Below, piece by piece: positions 45,353 to 55,116 of a stretch of DNA of 64,000 nt (the stretch's first letter is position 1; each line of letters starts with the position of its first letter). The translations under genes were made by a program, and so were the position numbers. Source of the DNA: Shewanella sp. MTB7 (lineage in GTDB: Bacteria > Pseudomonadota > Gammaproteobacteria > Enterobacterales > Shewanellaceae); NCBI RefSeq assembly GCF_027571385.1, contig NZ_CP085636.1, positions 1,054,001 to 1,118,000 on the forward strand. The letters are read 5' to 3'. Below the pieces are notes generated by a model. That model searched no databases, was not told where the DNA came from, and worked only from the letters and a program-made list of their open reading frames with translations.

Positions 45353-46420
45353 TTGCATAATCATTCGGCACAAGACACAGAAGCCTCGGAGTTGATTAAA
45401 ATAGCGACGTTTAACCTGTTCAATTTTATTGAACCGCCTGGGGCTTATTACGATTTTGAGAATATTTATAGTCAGGAGCAGTGGCAAAAGAAGCTGCAAT
45501 GGATAGCTAAATATCTCAATGAGCATCAGCCGGACGTGATAGGTTTCCAGGAGGTATTTAGCCCCGACGCCTTAGCAACATTGACTCAGTCCTGTGGGCT
45601 GGAATATTTTGCAGTTCTCGATAAATCCGATGTGGTCGATGACTTTATCTACAGTAAGCCCGTAGTTGCGATTGCCTCTCGTTATCCTATCAAAGAGGTT
45701 TACGGTGTTGAAGCGGATAAACGATTAGCTGATATGATGGGGATGCAGACTGGATTTAACTTCAGTCGAATGCCATTGAGGGCAACCATTGTTCTGCCTA
45801 AGCTTGGTCCTTGTGACTGCTACGTGGTGCACTTTAAATCTAAACGTCCCTTATTTGATGCTCAAACGGAGTATTGTTCATCTCAATCCGAGGTTGAGGT
45901 GAAAACGGGCCAGCTACTGGCTGTGGAAGCATTAGCTCAGTGGGGAGCGAGTATTCAACGAGGCTCTGAAGCGGCTCTACTTCGATGGGCGATGGTAGAG
46001 CGTCGGACACAGACTCAGTACCCTATGCTATTGATGGGTGATTTTAACGATAGTTTAAGTGATGGTGTGTTAACTGCATTAACATCGGTCGACACTCGAA
46101 TAAAGCCTGATCCTATTTTGGGTGATATCAAACAGCAACTGCAAGAGTATCAACTTCAAGATGCCTATGGTTTATATCAAAACAGTCAATATAGCCTCTG
46201 TTCACAAGTGCGGCCGGCGACCTATTATTACTTCGCTGAAGGCTCTGTGCTCGATTATATTTTGCTCTCTAGTGAGTTCGATGCTAAAAACAGCCGAAGT
46301 CTTGCTGAGGTAGGACGATATGAAACCTATGACCGTCATCTTATCAATCCAAGTTTTGATCTCGACAGTCAGAGCACAGATCATGCACCAGTGATGATCA
46401 CCCTCTCCATTCGTCATTAG
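45353..46420 (+). CDS. Endonuclease/exonuclease/phosphatase-family protein
   Basis: The 355-residue protein has the EEP fold motifs: KIATFNLFNF (Asn ligand) near residue 18, DVIGFQEVF (Glu metal ligand) near residue 62, LLMGDFNDS (Asp/Asn) near 225 and STDHAPVMITL (catalytic Asp-His) at the C-terminus. It may cleave phosphodiesters in nucleic acids, phospholipids or inositol phosphates; no signal peptide is seen, so the cytoplasm is likely. The start appears to be a TTG with weak upstream signal. Confidence 0.82.
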   Translation: MHNHSAQDTEASELIKIATFNLFNFIEPPGAYYDFENIYSQEQWQKKLQWIAKYLNEHQPDVIGFQEVFSPDALATLTQSCGLEYFAVLDKSDVVDDFIYSKPVVAIASRYPIKEVYGVEADKRLADMMGMQTGFNFSRMPLRATIVLPKLGPCDCYVVHFKSKRPLFDAQTEYCSSQSEVEVKTGQLLAVEALAQWGASIQRGSEAALLRWAMVERRTQTQYPMLLMGDFNDSLSDGVLTALTSVDTRIKPDPILGDIKQQLQEYQLQDAYGLYQNSQYSLCSQVRPATYYYFAEGSVLDYILLSSEFDAKNSRSLAEVGRYETYDRHLINPSFDLDSQSTDHAPVMITLSIRH

Positions 46421-46451
46421 GGTATGCCTAAGCCAACTAAGAGTCGATATT

Positions 46452-47333
46452 ATGCTTGATGCGATCTGTACTTTAGATAGATCTGAAGGTATGACCTATT
46501 CAGTATTTAAGTTTCAGAAACTGAGTGATGATGAGATTGAGCACTATCGACAATTTTTGAACTGTCCTGTTTGCAACGGTAAGGCCTATTACCGTAAAGC
46601 ATCAAAAGATGGCAAAGTAGCCTGTTTTGGTTCCCGTTATCATAAAGCTGATTGTCGAGAGTTTAAGCCATCTCTCGCTAAGGTGAAAGAGGAACAAGAT
46701 GCCATCGAAGTCAATCAAGTCCTAGTTGATAGCGATGCCTTGGTTATCGATTTTTCTATCTTGCCCACAGTGGCTGGTGGTGTTAAGTCTAACGCTAGAA
46801 AGGTTAACCAAAAGTCTAAGACTAGAGAGCCTGAACCTGAGCACTTTAATCAGCAAGGAACTGATGACGTTGCAACGACAGCCTCAGGTACAGCCCAGGA
46901 TAAGCGTGTTTCGACTCAAGGGTTAGAAAAGTTACTCAATAGCCTGTTAAGAGGCAGTGAACTTGCTCAGTCAGATCTTTGGGTTTATACCGACGAGAAG
47001 TATCGATGGCGAGCCAAGAACCTGTTTGTTAATTTCGCCGATGCTGAACCTACTGACAATGGTGCGCCAAGAATGTATTGGGGCACGGTGTCTCACAGTG
47101 ATAAAGAGATGCAATGGCTTAACCCTACAGACTGTCAAGATGTAGGTATTCCGATAGACGAATTTCAACAGGCGATTTTTAAGAAGTTTACTATTGAGGA
47201 TCGCCGGGATATTGAGGGGGCTGGGGTTATCATGTTTGGAAAGTGTTTTTGGAATAAGGGCAAGACGCATAAAATTATTCAGCTTTGGGGAAAAGATGTC
47301 AGCCGTATCTTTATCTCTAAAGCGGAAGATTAG
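46452..47333 (+). CDS. Uncharacterised protein with N-terminal cysteine cluster
   Basis: The 293-residue protein has a candidate zinc site near residues 37-69: LNCPVCNGKAYYRK and ACFGSRYHKADC, i.e. Cys-x2-Cys followed by Cys and His-x3-Cys. A polar linker (about 110-155) separates it from a C-terminal alpha/beta domain starting LEKLLNSLLRGSEL and ending KIIQLWGKDVSRIFISK. The arrangement looks like a nucleic-acid-binding finger plus a globular domain. No family recognised. It follows the EEP gene by 31 bases and may be co-transcribed with it. Confidence 0.6.
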   Translation: MLDAICTLDRSEGMTYSVFKFQKLSDDEIEHYRQFLNCPVCNGKAYYRKASKDGKVACFGSRYHKADCREFKPSLAKVKEEQDAIEVNQVLVDSDALVIDFSILPTVAGGVKSNARKVNQKSKTREPEPEHFNQQGTDDVATTASGTAQDKRVSTQGLEKLLNSLLRGSELAQSDLWVYTDEKYRWRAKNLFVNFADAEPTDNGAPRMYWGTVSHSDKEMQWLNPTDCQDVGIPIDEFQQAIFKKFTIEDRRDIEGAGVIMFGKCFWNKGKTHKIIQLWGKDVSRIFISKAED

Positions 47334-47621
47334 CAATCTGGATTTTGCGAGGGAAAAGTAACGAATATTGAGCATGTGGAGATCTTACTGATTTTATGAT
47401 GGTTTAAATATGACCAGAAGTTACAACAAAAACTGCAAGTTATGAAGGAGGTTCCAGCTATCAATCGTATTTAGTTTTTATCTATTGAATAAAATGGGTA
47501 TTACAAGGAAGAGAGAGCATTCTGTGCTAAAGGGGCTTCTTCCATAAATTAAAGTTCTGCAGGAGGGATATCGAGAATAAGTGCTTTCCTCGACTACACT
47601 TGATAGTGAATAGTGTTTTAT

Positions 47622-48635
47622 ATGGATAATAAGATGATAAAGAAGATGTTGATATCATTCTTAGCCTTTTGCTTGATATTTATTGGAGTATTAACCCGTA
47701 TTTTTATTGAGCCTGAATCAGGTTCTACCCAGCATATTGAACCGATAAACATTGCCGTTTCAACGACTCCTTTAAGCTCCCCTTTTTTTGTTGCCGAAAG
47801 GTTAGCACTATTTGATAAATATAATGTTCGAGTCAAATTATACTCAACTAGAGGCGGTCACCAATGTTTCCAATTGATGATGGACGGTGAAGTTGAGTTA
47901 GCTACTAGTTCGGAGTCTGTGGTGATGTTTAATAGCTTTTTGCGAAATGATTTTTCTGTGTTGGCCAGTTTTGCTGAATCTGATAATGATCTTAAGATAC
48001 TTTCCTTAAAAAGTTCGTCTATATCAGAGCCTCACCTGTTGGTAGGGAAAACTGTCGGCATGGTTAAATCCAGTGCTAGTGAGTACTTCATGTATGCTTA
48101 TATGATTATAACGGGTAATAACAAGGTAGACTTCGACCATGTGTATATGGAGCCTATGGATTTAGGAGGTGCATTATTATCTGGCGAGGTAGATGCCATT
48201 TCTGTTTGGGAACCATTAGGTTATCAACTGAGTAAAGAGTACGGTGATGAGATTGATCAATTTAAGACTAAAGGCACTCACAATCTCTCGTTTAATTTGA
48301 TAGCCAAAAAAACCTTTATTGAAATTAATTTAAAAAAGTATGTAAAGATTTTGGCTGCTATTGCTGAAGCTGAAACCTTTATATCGACCTATCCTAATGA
48401 AGCCAAGGAGATGGTTAGCGATTACCTTAACTTATCTATGTCTGAGCTCGAATGGGGCTGGAATGATTATATATTCCGCCTTTCGTTAAGTAATGCTCTA
48501 CTCTCAAATTTGCAGACACAGGCTCGATGGGCTATTGCTACCGGAGCGGTTAGTGAGCAGAGAATGCCTGATTTTAGATTACTAATCGATAATCAAGCAT
48601 TGGATATTCTTGAGCGCACAGAGAAGAAGTTGTAG
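47622..48635 (+). CDS. Solute-binding protein (NMT1/THI5 or SsuA/TauA type) with membrane anchor
   Basis: The 337-residue protein has an N-terminal helix (MLISFLAFCLIFIGVLTRIF) and then a type 2 periplasmic binding-protein fold: INIAVSTTPLSSPFFVAERLALFDKYNV, GGHQCFQLMMDGEVELATSSE, and DAISVWEPLGYQL. This subgroup binds thiamine precursors, taurine, sulfonates or nitrate. No ABC permease or ATPase gene is adjacent. The next gene, seven bases on, is a HAMP-GGDEF cyclase, suggesting a role in sensing rather than uptake (inference). The ATG at 47622 or an internal ATG four codons later could be used. Confidence 0.75.
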   Translation: MDNKMIKKMLISFLAFCLIFIGVLTRIFIEPESGSTQHIEPINIAVSTTPLSSPFFVAERLALFDKYNVRVKLYSTRGGHQCFQLMMDGEVELATSSESVVMFNSFLRNDFSVLASFAESDNDLKILSLKSSSISEPHLLVGKTVGMVKSSASEYFMYAYMIITGNNKVDFDHVYMEPMDLGGALLSGEVDAISVWEPLGYQLSKEYGDEIDQFKTKGTHNLSFNLIAKKTFIEINLKKYVKILAAIAEAETFISTYPNEAKEMVSDYLNLSMSELEWGWNDYIFRLSLSNALLSNLQTQARWAIATGAVSEQRMPDFRLLIDNQALDILERTEKKL

Positions 48636-48642
48636 GACGTAG

Positions 48643-49971
48643 ATGAAAGTCACTGAGCGTCTTAAGGTCTTATTTGCTCTTGGTTTAATGCTAACTGGAG
48701 GGGTTCTTTTTTCGTTAGTCACTCTGAATCATAATCAGGTAGAGACCAATAAAGAATTACATCAGGTTATTGAAATTGAAATTAAAATAAACGAGCTAGG
48801 AATTCGGCTGTGGCGTTTGTTTCAGTATCATGATCAAGATGCTTTGATTCAGACTCGGTATGCTCATCAAGAGTTAAAAAATTTACTTAATAAAGAATAT
48901 TTTAACCATGAGCACAAAAATAGCATTATAGCTAACCTTATTAGAATGAATATTAATATAGAATCTTTAATCGATTTGTCTCAAAAAGATTTTGAATCTA
49001 AAGGGCTGCACGGTATTACGTCGCCTGCAGGTATGTTGTCAGCTAGATACAATATGACACTTCAATCGATGAATGAAGATCTGACTAAGTTGCAGAAGTT
49101 ATCGATGAAGGATGCTGAGCGATCACAACGTAAAATTCTGTACTCAGTGGTTATTTTTCTTACCATAGGGTCTGCAATTGTATTGGTTTTAACCATAATG
49201 ACACTGAGAACCCTTAAGGCTCACCTTAATGTACTCACTTTAGGTATAAAGGATCTGGCAAAAGGTAATTTAGATAGCCGTCTTTTGGTAAGTGATACGG
49301 ATGAACTATCAGAGCTCGCAGAGCAATTTAATTTGATGAAACATTCTTTAGAGACAACAACGATTAAGAAAGAACGACTACAGGAGGAAGTCGATAGACA
49401 GACAAAAGAACTACAAAAACAGCGTACAGATTTTCAACTGCTCGCAAATTATGACAGTTTAACTCAACTTTATAGCCGTAGCGCGTTTGAATCGCAGATG
49501 AAAACAGCGATTGCTCGTTGCGGACGTACGGAGCTTAATGGTGCTCTTTTGTTTATCGATCTGGATCGATTTAAACCTATAAATGACAGCTATGGGCATG
49601 CAGTAGGAGATATCGTCTTGATGCATGTATCAAAGATGCTTTCCCAAGCGGTTAGAACATCAGATATCATCGCTAGAATCGGAGGAGATGAGTTTGTTAT
49701 CTGGTTAGAACCGATAGAGAATGCATTGCAAGTCACCACTGTAATAGACAAGTTACTTTTAGGTATATCCTCTCCCTTCAAATATGGAAATGTTGAACTG
49801 AAAGTGAGTGCTAGTGTTGGCGTGAGTTTCTTTCCGCTGGATGCCAGTAACTTGAGTGAGTTATTGAATGTTGCTGATGAAAATATGTATAAAGCTAAGG
49901 CCGATCTTGATACCTGCTTTTACTTTACTCTTAAGGCTAGTAAACGTTTTTTAATTACTAAGCAGGCATAG
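48643..49971 (+). CDS. HAMP-GGDEF diguanylate cyclase
   Basis: The 442-residue protein has a transmembrane helix near residues 12-30, a short periplasmic sensor part (about 30-165), a second helix near 168-186, a HAMP domain (TLKAHLNVLTLGIKDLAKGNLDS, NLMKHSLE), a coiled coil and a GGDEF domain with RIGGDEF and I-site RTSD. It should make c-di-GMP. It is seven bases after the solute-binding protein gene with AGGA ahead of its ATG, so the two form a unit in which the binding protein may present its ligand to the cyclase's periplasmic part. Confidence 0.9.
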   Translation: MKVTERLKVLFALGLMLTGGVLFSLVTLNHNQVETNKELHQVIEIEIKINELGIRLWRLFQYHDQDALIQTRYAHQELKNLLNKEYFNHEHKNSIIANLIRMNINIESLIDLSQKDFESKGLHGITSPAGMLSARYNMTLQSMNEDLTKLQKLSMKDAERSQRKILYSVVIFLTIGSAIVLVLTIMTLRTLKAHLNVLTLGIKDLAKGNLDSRLLVSDTDELSELAEQFNLMKHSLETTTIKKERLQEEVDRQTKELQKQRTDFQLLANYDSLTQLYSRSAFESQMKTAIARCGRTELNGALLFIDLDRFKPINDSYGHAVGDIVLMHVSKMLSQAVRTSDIIARIGGDEFVIWLEPIENALQVTTVIDKLLLGISSPFKYGNVELKVSASVGVSFFPLDASNLSELLNVADENMYKAKADLDTCFYFTLKASKRFLITKQA

Positions 49972-50237
49972 TGTCAATCCCGTGAATGCTGCAGTTCTAT
50001 TTTTAATCATGACTAAAACTCGTCTCTTGCCCATTGCTTGTTTTGGACTTCTTTTCATCGCTATTAGTTGTTTTAACTGCCATTCACTCCTTTTACTTAA
50101 GTTAAGCTTGTCAAAACACATGTTAATCAGTTGTTTATTTTTTTGTGATTCTGTTATATATAGAATCGACCCCATTGAAGGATTACCGGTGTCGATATCA
50201 GGGAAGCTAGTTTCTATATAGTGCAAAGGCTTACTTA

Positions 50238-51863
50238 ATGCTCAACTTTAAAATAAAACAAAAAATGACTTTAGGCTTACTTGTTCCACTAATTATTATG
50301 AGCTGTATCTGTTTTCTTGCTGTCAATATGATGGGAAAGATTGAGTCAGGAGTGGTAAGAATCTATAACGATAGAGTTGTTCCATTGGAAGAGCTGAAAT
50401 TCATCGGTGATGATTATGCCGTGTACGTTATTGATGCCATAAATAAAGCTAATGCGGGTGCCTTTACCGCCGAAGAAGCGAGCAAAGCATTACGGGATGC
50501 GAGCTTGAGGATCAGTAAAAAGTGGCAAGCTTTTCTCACCACCGAACTGACAGAAGAAGAGGTTCAGTTAAGTCAGGAAGCTAATAGATTATTTTCTGCA
50601 GCTGATTTGTCTATTTCGCAAATGATTCAAAAACTTGATGGGTTTCAAGGACAAATTAATGGCCAGTTAGGCGATGATATTCTGCCTCTTTATGATGTGA
50701 TAGATCCTATAAGTGACAAGATTTCTGAGCTAGTGGCTCTGCAGTTAAGAGGGGCTGGTGAGGAAAAAAATAGAGTCAGTGAGCTATATTCTTCATCTGT
50801 TACTGTGTTTATGGCTCTGACCTTAGTTGCGATTGTTGTAAGTATCTTCATTGGTTTATGGGTTAAAAGAGCCGTTATGTTACCCATTGATGATATCGTC
50901 GTTAAGTTGGCTACTATTCAAAAAGAGTCCGATCTTACTGTTACATTCAAGATCTTTAATGATGATGAGCTTGGTCAAATCTCCTCTAATTTAACGTTAG
51001 TCATTAACCACCTGCGGGAGATTTTAGAATCTATCTTCCACGCCTCGAATACCGTAGGGGATTCGACGGCTAAGTTACGTGAATTTACTCAAAAAAACAG
51101 TGAGCGCATGTATGAGCAACAATCGGAGACTGAACAAACTGCTACAGCGATGAATCAGATGGTCGCAACTGTGGCTGAAGTTGCTCAAAATACAACTGTT
51201 GCTGCTGATTCAGCAAAAGATGCAGATACTAGTGCGGCAGATGGAGATAAGATAGTTCAACAGTCGATAACGAGTATGTCGTTTCTTTCGGATCAGATTG
51301 AACAAGCTGCTGAGGTGATAGGTCAATTGTCAGAAGAGAGTAGAAACATTGGCAGTGTGCTGGATGTGATTAAGGGAATAGCTGAGCAAACAAACCTGCT
51401 AGCATTAAATGCAGCTATTGAAGCTGCCAGAGCTGGGGAGCAGGGAAGAGGTTTTGCTGTTGTGGCCGATGAAGTAAGAACGTTAGCTCAACGTACTCAG
51501 AAGTCGACTCAAGAAATTGAATCTATGATTGAGCGTCTTCAAAAAGGGGTGCAACAAGCTGTTACCTCTATGGAGATGGGAATTAAGCTAGTGCACGATG
51601 CAAATGATAAGGCGAATTTGGCTGGTCAGGCGCTCAATAAAATTGTGGATTCAGTTGATAATATCAGTCATATGAATGTTCAAATTGCGACAGCGGCCGA
51701 AGAGCAAAGTTCTGTTGCTGAGAGTATTAATCGCAGCATTATAACCATCAGTGATATCGCTTTAGCATCGACTGATGCTTCTCATGAGCTATCGAGTTCA
51801 GTTGAGGAACTGAGTTCCCTGTCGGAGAATATGCGTTCCCAAGTAGGCAAGTTTAAGTTGTAA
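50238..51863 (+). CDS. Methyl-accepting chemotaxis protein
   Basis: The 541-residue receptor has a first helix at about 10-30, a periplasmic four-helix-bundle-type domain, a second helix near 187-207, a HAMP segment and a cytoplasmic signalling domain. The highly conserved hairpin (about 376-425) reads IAEQTNLLALNAAIEAARAGEQGRGFAVVADEVR. There is no C-terminal pentapeptide for CheR. It senses an unknown ligand and signals to CheA/CheW; chemotaxis genes are not in the window. The region upstream (49972-50237) shows no gene. Confidence 0.94.
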   Translation: MLNFKIKQKMTLGLLVPLIIMSCICFLAVNMMGKIESGVVRIYNDRVVPLEELKFIGDDYAVYVIDAINKANAGAFTAEEASKALRDASLRISKKWQAFLTTELTEEEVQLSQEANRLFSAADLSISQMIQKLDGFQGQINGQLGDDILPLYDVIDPISDKISELVALQLRGAGEEKNRVSELYSSSVTVFMALTLVAIVVSIFIGLWVKRAVMLPIDDIVVKLATIQKESDLTVTFKIFNDDELGQISSNLTLVINHLREILESIFHASNTVGDSTAKLREFTQKNSERMYEQQSETEQTATAMNQMVATVAEVAQNTTVAADSAKDADTSAADGDKIVQQSITSMSFLSDQIEQAAEVIGQLSEESRNIGSVLDVIKGIAEQTNLLALNAAIEAARAGEQGRGFAVVADEVRTLAQRTQKSTQEIESMIERLQKGVQQAVTSMEMGIKLVHDANDKANLAGQALNKIVDSVDNISHMNVQIATAAEEQSSVAESINRSIITISDIALASTDASHELSSSVEELSSLSENMRSQVGKFKL

Positions 51864-52044
51864 ATTCATAGCGTTAACTTAGTGGTGTAATATTGTGGCT
51901 AATAGTAAGTTATTACCAATAATTCTGAGTAAGTGTATGACGATTATGCAAAATTTTTTTGGAATATTGAGATTAGTTTATGGCGATATAACTATGACTG
52001 AGTCGTTTAAAGTGCATTATTTCCTGATGAGTAAATATTATTAA

Positions 52045-52920
52045 TCAGGATTCGCGTTGGCGGTACTCTTTTTTGTTTTTCTTACCTATTTTATAGAGTA
52101 AGCCTCGCGTGGCTCGTCGAAATTTGGGGAACAGGTAGCCTAGAGTGGTGAGTTTACCGCTGAGCCAGGGCATGGCTATTTCGGTAGCTTGACCTTGTGA
52201 GAGCTTGATAACTGCATTGGCGACCTGTTCTGGGCTACTCATAGGTTGCGAATAGACGATATCTTCTACTTCATCGATATCATCCATGATAAAGCTAGTA
52301 TCGATTGGACCAGGCGATACAACAGCAACATTAATCGCCTTGTCTTTAAGTTCATCATGCAGGGCATAAGTGAAGGTTCGTAATCCAGCTTTGGTGCAGC
52401 TATAGGTTGCTGCGCCCTGCAGCGGAGCTCGACCTGCTAAGGAACCTACCATGACAATCGCATTTCTGCTGCCAGCTCTAGGATCTGGCATATGAGGTAA
52501 GACAAGAGCGCTAAGGTAGAGGGGAGACTTAAGGTTCAAATCTACCATGGCAGCGATTTGTGCGGGTGTTCGTTCGCTAAAACTCCCTCTATGATGCAGG
52601 CCCACATTATTGATTAAGACGTTAATGTAACCAAATTGTTCGATAGCCTTATCTACCAGGGTTTGACATGCTTGCAGATCGGCAATATCGGCGGTTAGCG
52701 CTAATACCTTAGCTTTAGGATATTGCATTAACGTATTTTCTAGCTCCTGTAACCCTGCTAAACCTCGTGCGGCTAATATTAAGTTCACTCCCTGCGGAAA
52801 AGCTTTTGCAAACCCAAGAGCACAAGCTGCACCAACTCCTTTCGATGCACCTGTAATTAATATTGTTGGTACAGAGCTTTGGTTTTGTTGATTTATTTTA
52901 TGACGAGATTCATTGCTCAT
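52045..52920 (-). CDS. Short-chain dehydrogenase/reductase
   Basis: The 291-residue protein is a classical SDR: TILITGASKGVGAACALGFAK (NAD(P) glycine motif), LINNVGLHHRG, GSLAGRAPLQGAATYSCTKAGL with catalytic Ser, Tyr-x3-Lys, and PGPIDT. A polar N-terminal extension of about 16 residues precedes the fold. Oxidoreductase activity is expected; the substrate is unknown. No close operon partner is visible. Confidence 0.87.
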   Translation of the reverse strand: MSNESRHKINQQNQSSVPTILITGASKGVGAACALGFAKAFPQGVNLILAARGLAGLQELENTLMQYPKAKVLALTADIADLQACQTLVDKAIEQFGYINVLINNVGLHHRGSFSERTPAQIAAMVDLNLKSPLYLSALVLPHMPDPRAGSRNAIVMVGSLAGRAPLQGAATYSCTKAGLRTFTYALHDELKDKAINVAVVSPGPIDTSFIMDDIDEVEDIVYSQPMSSPEQVANAVIKLSQGQATEIAMPWLSGKLTTLGYLFPKFRRATRGLLYKIGKKNKKEYRQRES

Positions 52921-53187
52921 CTAGCAGCCTTATATTTTTGATTTAGTGTTTGATTACTATAAAGGCTAAATGAGATGGTTCAACTATATAACTTAACTTA
53001 AATATATTTATAGTTAAGTTAAGCGCTGTATCTATTGAAAGGTCGCATTTAATAACGTTAAATAGTGACAACATTCGCGAGCAAGTTACTGAATTATTTT
53101 TTAGAGCCATCTTATGTGAGTGTTAATTTTTTATCTACAAGATTAAGGTATTAATATCGTTGAGTTAATAGATAATAAGGTTGGTCT

Positions 53188-54072
53188 ATGTCTTTGTTAA
53201 ATAAAGGTAAGTGGCAGTTATTGCAAGATGAGTCATCATTGACGCACATTGATGTTTTTAATAAAGGCTTTACCCCTGAAGCGAATCGGTTTCATCTTTA
53301 TATCAGTAAAGCGTGTCCATTTGCCCATCGCCCCTATCTGGTGTTGAGCTTACTCGGGTTGGATAAACAAGTATCGATATCTACGCTAGCAGCTAAACGC
53401 TTTGATTTAGGCTGGCAATTTGATAATGACTACCCGGATAACCTTAATAAAGCAGCAACCCTATCCGAGCTTTATGTCAAATCCAAAGCTGACTTTTCTG
53501 GCAAAGTGACGGTACCTGTTCTCTGGGATAAAGAACAACAAAGCATTATTAATGATGATTCTGCCTATTTAGCAAAATGTTTTGCGACTGACTGGCTTTC
53601 AATGGCTACCACACCAATAGACCTGTATCCGATTGAGTTGAATCAAGAAATAGATGAGCTATGCAAATGGCTTCATTACAACATCAATACAGGTGTTTAT
53701 AGGGTTGGCTTCGCATCTATGCAAGCAACGTATGATATGCAGGTAGAGTCACTATTTGAGAGTTTAGCAATATTAGACAAAAAGTTGGCAGATAAAACTT
53801 ACTTACTGGGTGAACAGTTAACATTAGCAGATGTTTATCTATGGCCGACACTCATTAGGTTTGAAGCTGTTTATCAACTTCTTTTTAAAGTAAATAAATA
53901 TAGATTAGATTCATACAAGAATCTATATCGATACATGTTGAACTTGCTAGAAAATCCACAATTTTATTCAACACTTGATGTTGGTTACATAAAACAACAT
54001 TATTTCTTTAGTTTTAAAGCACAAAATCCCACTGGCATTGTCCCTGTTGGCCCTGTTCTTCCTTGGTTATAG
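53188..54072 (+). CDS. Glutathionyl-hydroquinone reductase-like protein (GST superfamily)
   Basis: The 294-residue protein has a thioredoxin-like N-terminal domain with KACPFAHRPYL, where Cys43 is the expected catalytic residue; typical Ecm4/GHR proteins have CPWAHR. The VPVLWD cis-proline region and a helical GST C-terminal domain (YLLGEQLTLADVYLWPTLIRFE) follow. Such enzymes reduce glutathionyl-hydroquinones. The coding end overlaps the convergent LysR gene by six bases. Relation to the adjacent catabolic locus is unclear. Confidence 0.8.
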   Translation: MSLLNKGKWQLLQDESSLTHIDVFNKGFTPEANRFHLYISKACPFAHRPYLVLSLLGLDKQVSISTLAAKRFDLGWQFDNDYPDNLNKAATLSELYVKSKADFSGKVTVPVLWDKEQQSIINDDSAYLAKCFATDWLSMATTPIDLYPIELNQEIDELCKWLHYNINTGVYRVGFASMQATYDMQVESLFESLAILDKKLADKTYLLGEQLTLADVYLWPTLIRFEAVYQLLFKVNKYRLDSYKNLYRYMLNLLENPQFYSTLDVGYIKQHYFFSFKAQNPTGIVPVGPVLPWL

Positions 54073-54957
54073 TTGAGTATTGCAGGTTTCAAATTGAGTC
54101 TGACAGAGCTGTAAAAATGCTTCAGCTTGCGGTGATAAATGCCTTTCTATAGAGCGAAAAATGCCTATTTCTCGCTCTATAAAAGGTGCTTTGAGTGGTA
54201 TCCAAACTAAGTTTTTATTTTCTAATGGGAAAGCTAACTTAGGTAGTGTGGTTACGCCTATGTCTAATTCAAGCACTGAAAATAATGAGGTGATATTCTC
54301 AACATCATAGTTTGCTTGTTCAGCTAAGACTGCTGCAGGTGTAGTGGCGAGTAGTCTACACGTACCATTTTTGACGAAAGGGAATGGACTTATATCGGTC
54401 CAATCAACCCCTAGTGTATTGCTGGCAAGGGGATGCTCTTTTTGACAAACAAGGCCAAGAGGGTCGGTGAAAAGCGGGAAAAATTCTATTCTGTGGTCAT
54501 TAATATGCAAACAGTTTCCTAACGCTAAATCAACCTCTCCGGCGAGTAACCTTTTCTCTATTCCCACCGCATTATCATCGATTAACGACACATGAACTTC
54601 AGGATGGTCATTGCAAAAAAAAGCTAATACTTTCGGTAACAGTTTTGCAGCGACGGAAGGAACTGAAGCAATTTTTAAACAACCTAACTGGCCTTTGGCC
54701 GCCGCTCTTAGATCATTATTCAATGATTGGTATAGATGTAAAAACTGATTGACCATAGGTAAACACACTTCGCCATAAGGGGTAAGTTTCGCTTTATGGC
54801 CAGTATCGAATAAGGCTTGCCCTAATATTTTCTCTAATTCTTTAACTGAGGTTGATAACGCTGCTTGAGAGCGGTTTGCCGTATGAGATGCTGCCCTAAA
54901 ACCGCCTTTCTCCGCGACGAGAGAGAAATACCTTAACTGTTGAAGTTTAATGTCCAT
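54067..54957 (-). CDS. LysR-family transcriptional regulator
   Basis: The 296-residue protein begins KLQQLRYFSLVAEKGGFRAASHTANRSQAALSTSVKELEKILGQALF (quoted in part), a LysR winged helix, followed by a type 2 periplasmic-binding-protein-like effector domain (about 90-290). It is divergent from ridA, and the inverted repeats at 55025-55091 are likely binding sites. It is expected to control the operon from ridA to the porin in response to the pathway substrate. Confidence 0.92.
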   Translation of the reverse strand: MDIKLQQLRYFSLVAEKGGFRAASHTANRSQAALSTSVKELEKILGQALFDTGHKAKLTPYGEVCLPMVNQFLHLYQSLNNDLRAAAKGQLGCLKIASVPSVAAKLLPKVLAFFCNDHPEVHVSLIDDNAVGIEKRLLAGEVDLALGNCLHINDHRIEFFPLFTDPLGLVCQKEHPLASNTLGVDWTDISPFPFVKNGTCRLLATTPAAVLAEQANYDVENITSLFSVLELDIGVTTLPKLAFPLENKNLVWIPLKAPFIEREIGIFRSIERHLSPQAEAFLQLCQTQFETCNTQL

Positions 54958-55024
54958 AACGACTTATCTGCCTCTATTTTAGTGATTCTGATAGAACCAT
55001 GGGTATGAATGATAAAAAAAACTT

Positions 55025-55056
55025 ATCAATCGTAAGAAATAAAGCGTTCGATTGAT
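55025..55056. promoter_or_regulatory. Inverted repeat in the LysR-ridA intergenic region
   Basis: ATCAATCG at 55025-55032 and CGATTGAT at 55049-55056 are perfect complements 16 bases apart. With the repeat at 55066-55091 this makes two operator-like sites in a 159-base divergent region. Confidence 0.45.
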
Positions 55057-55065
55057 TACTTATTC

Positions 55066-55091
55066 TTGCGCATAATTTAGACATTACGCAA
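55066..55091. promoter_or_regulatory. LysR-type box before ridA
   Basis: TTGCG at 55066-55070 and CGCAA at 55087-55091 bracket an AT-rich core, giving an imperfect dyad with the T-N11-A character of LysR sites. It lies 26 bases before the ridA start and close to the promoter. Confidence 0.5.
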
Positions 55092-55116
55092 TAACAATTG
55101 TTAATAAAGGTAAAGA

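Noticed and set aside
49982..50221. Frames on both strands before the chemoreceptor gene
   Set aside because: Overlapping frames on opposite strands in an AT-rich promoter region, no product recognised.
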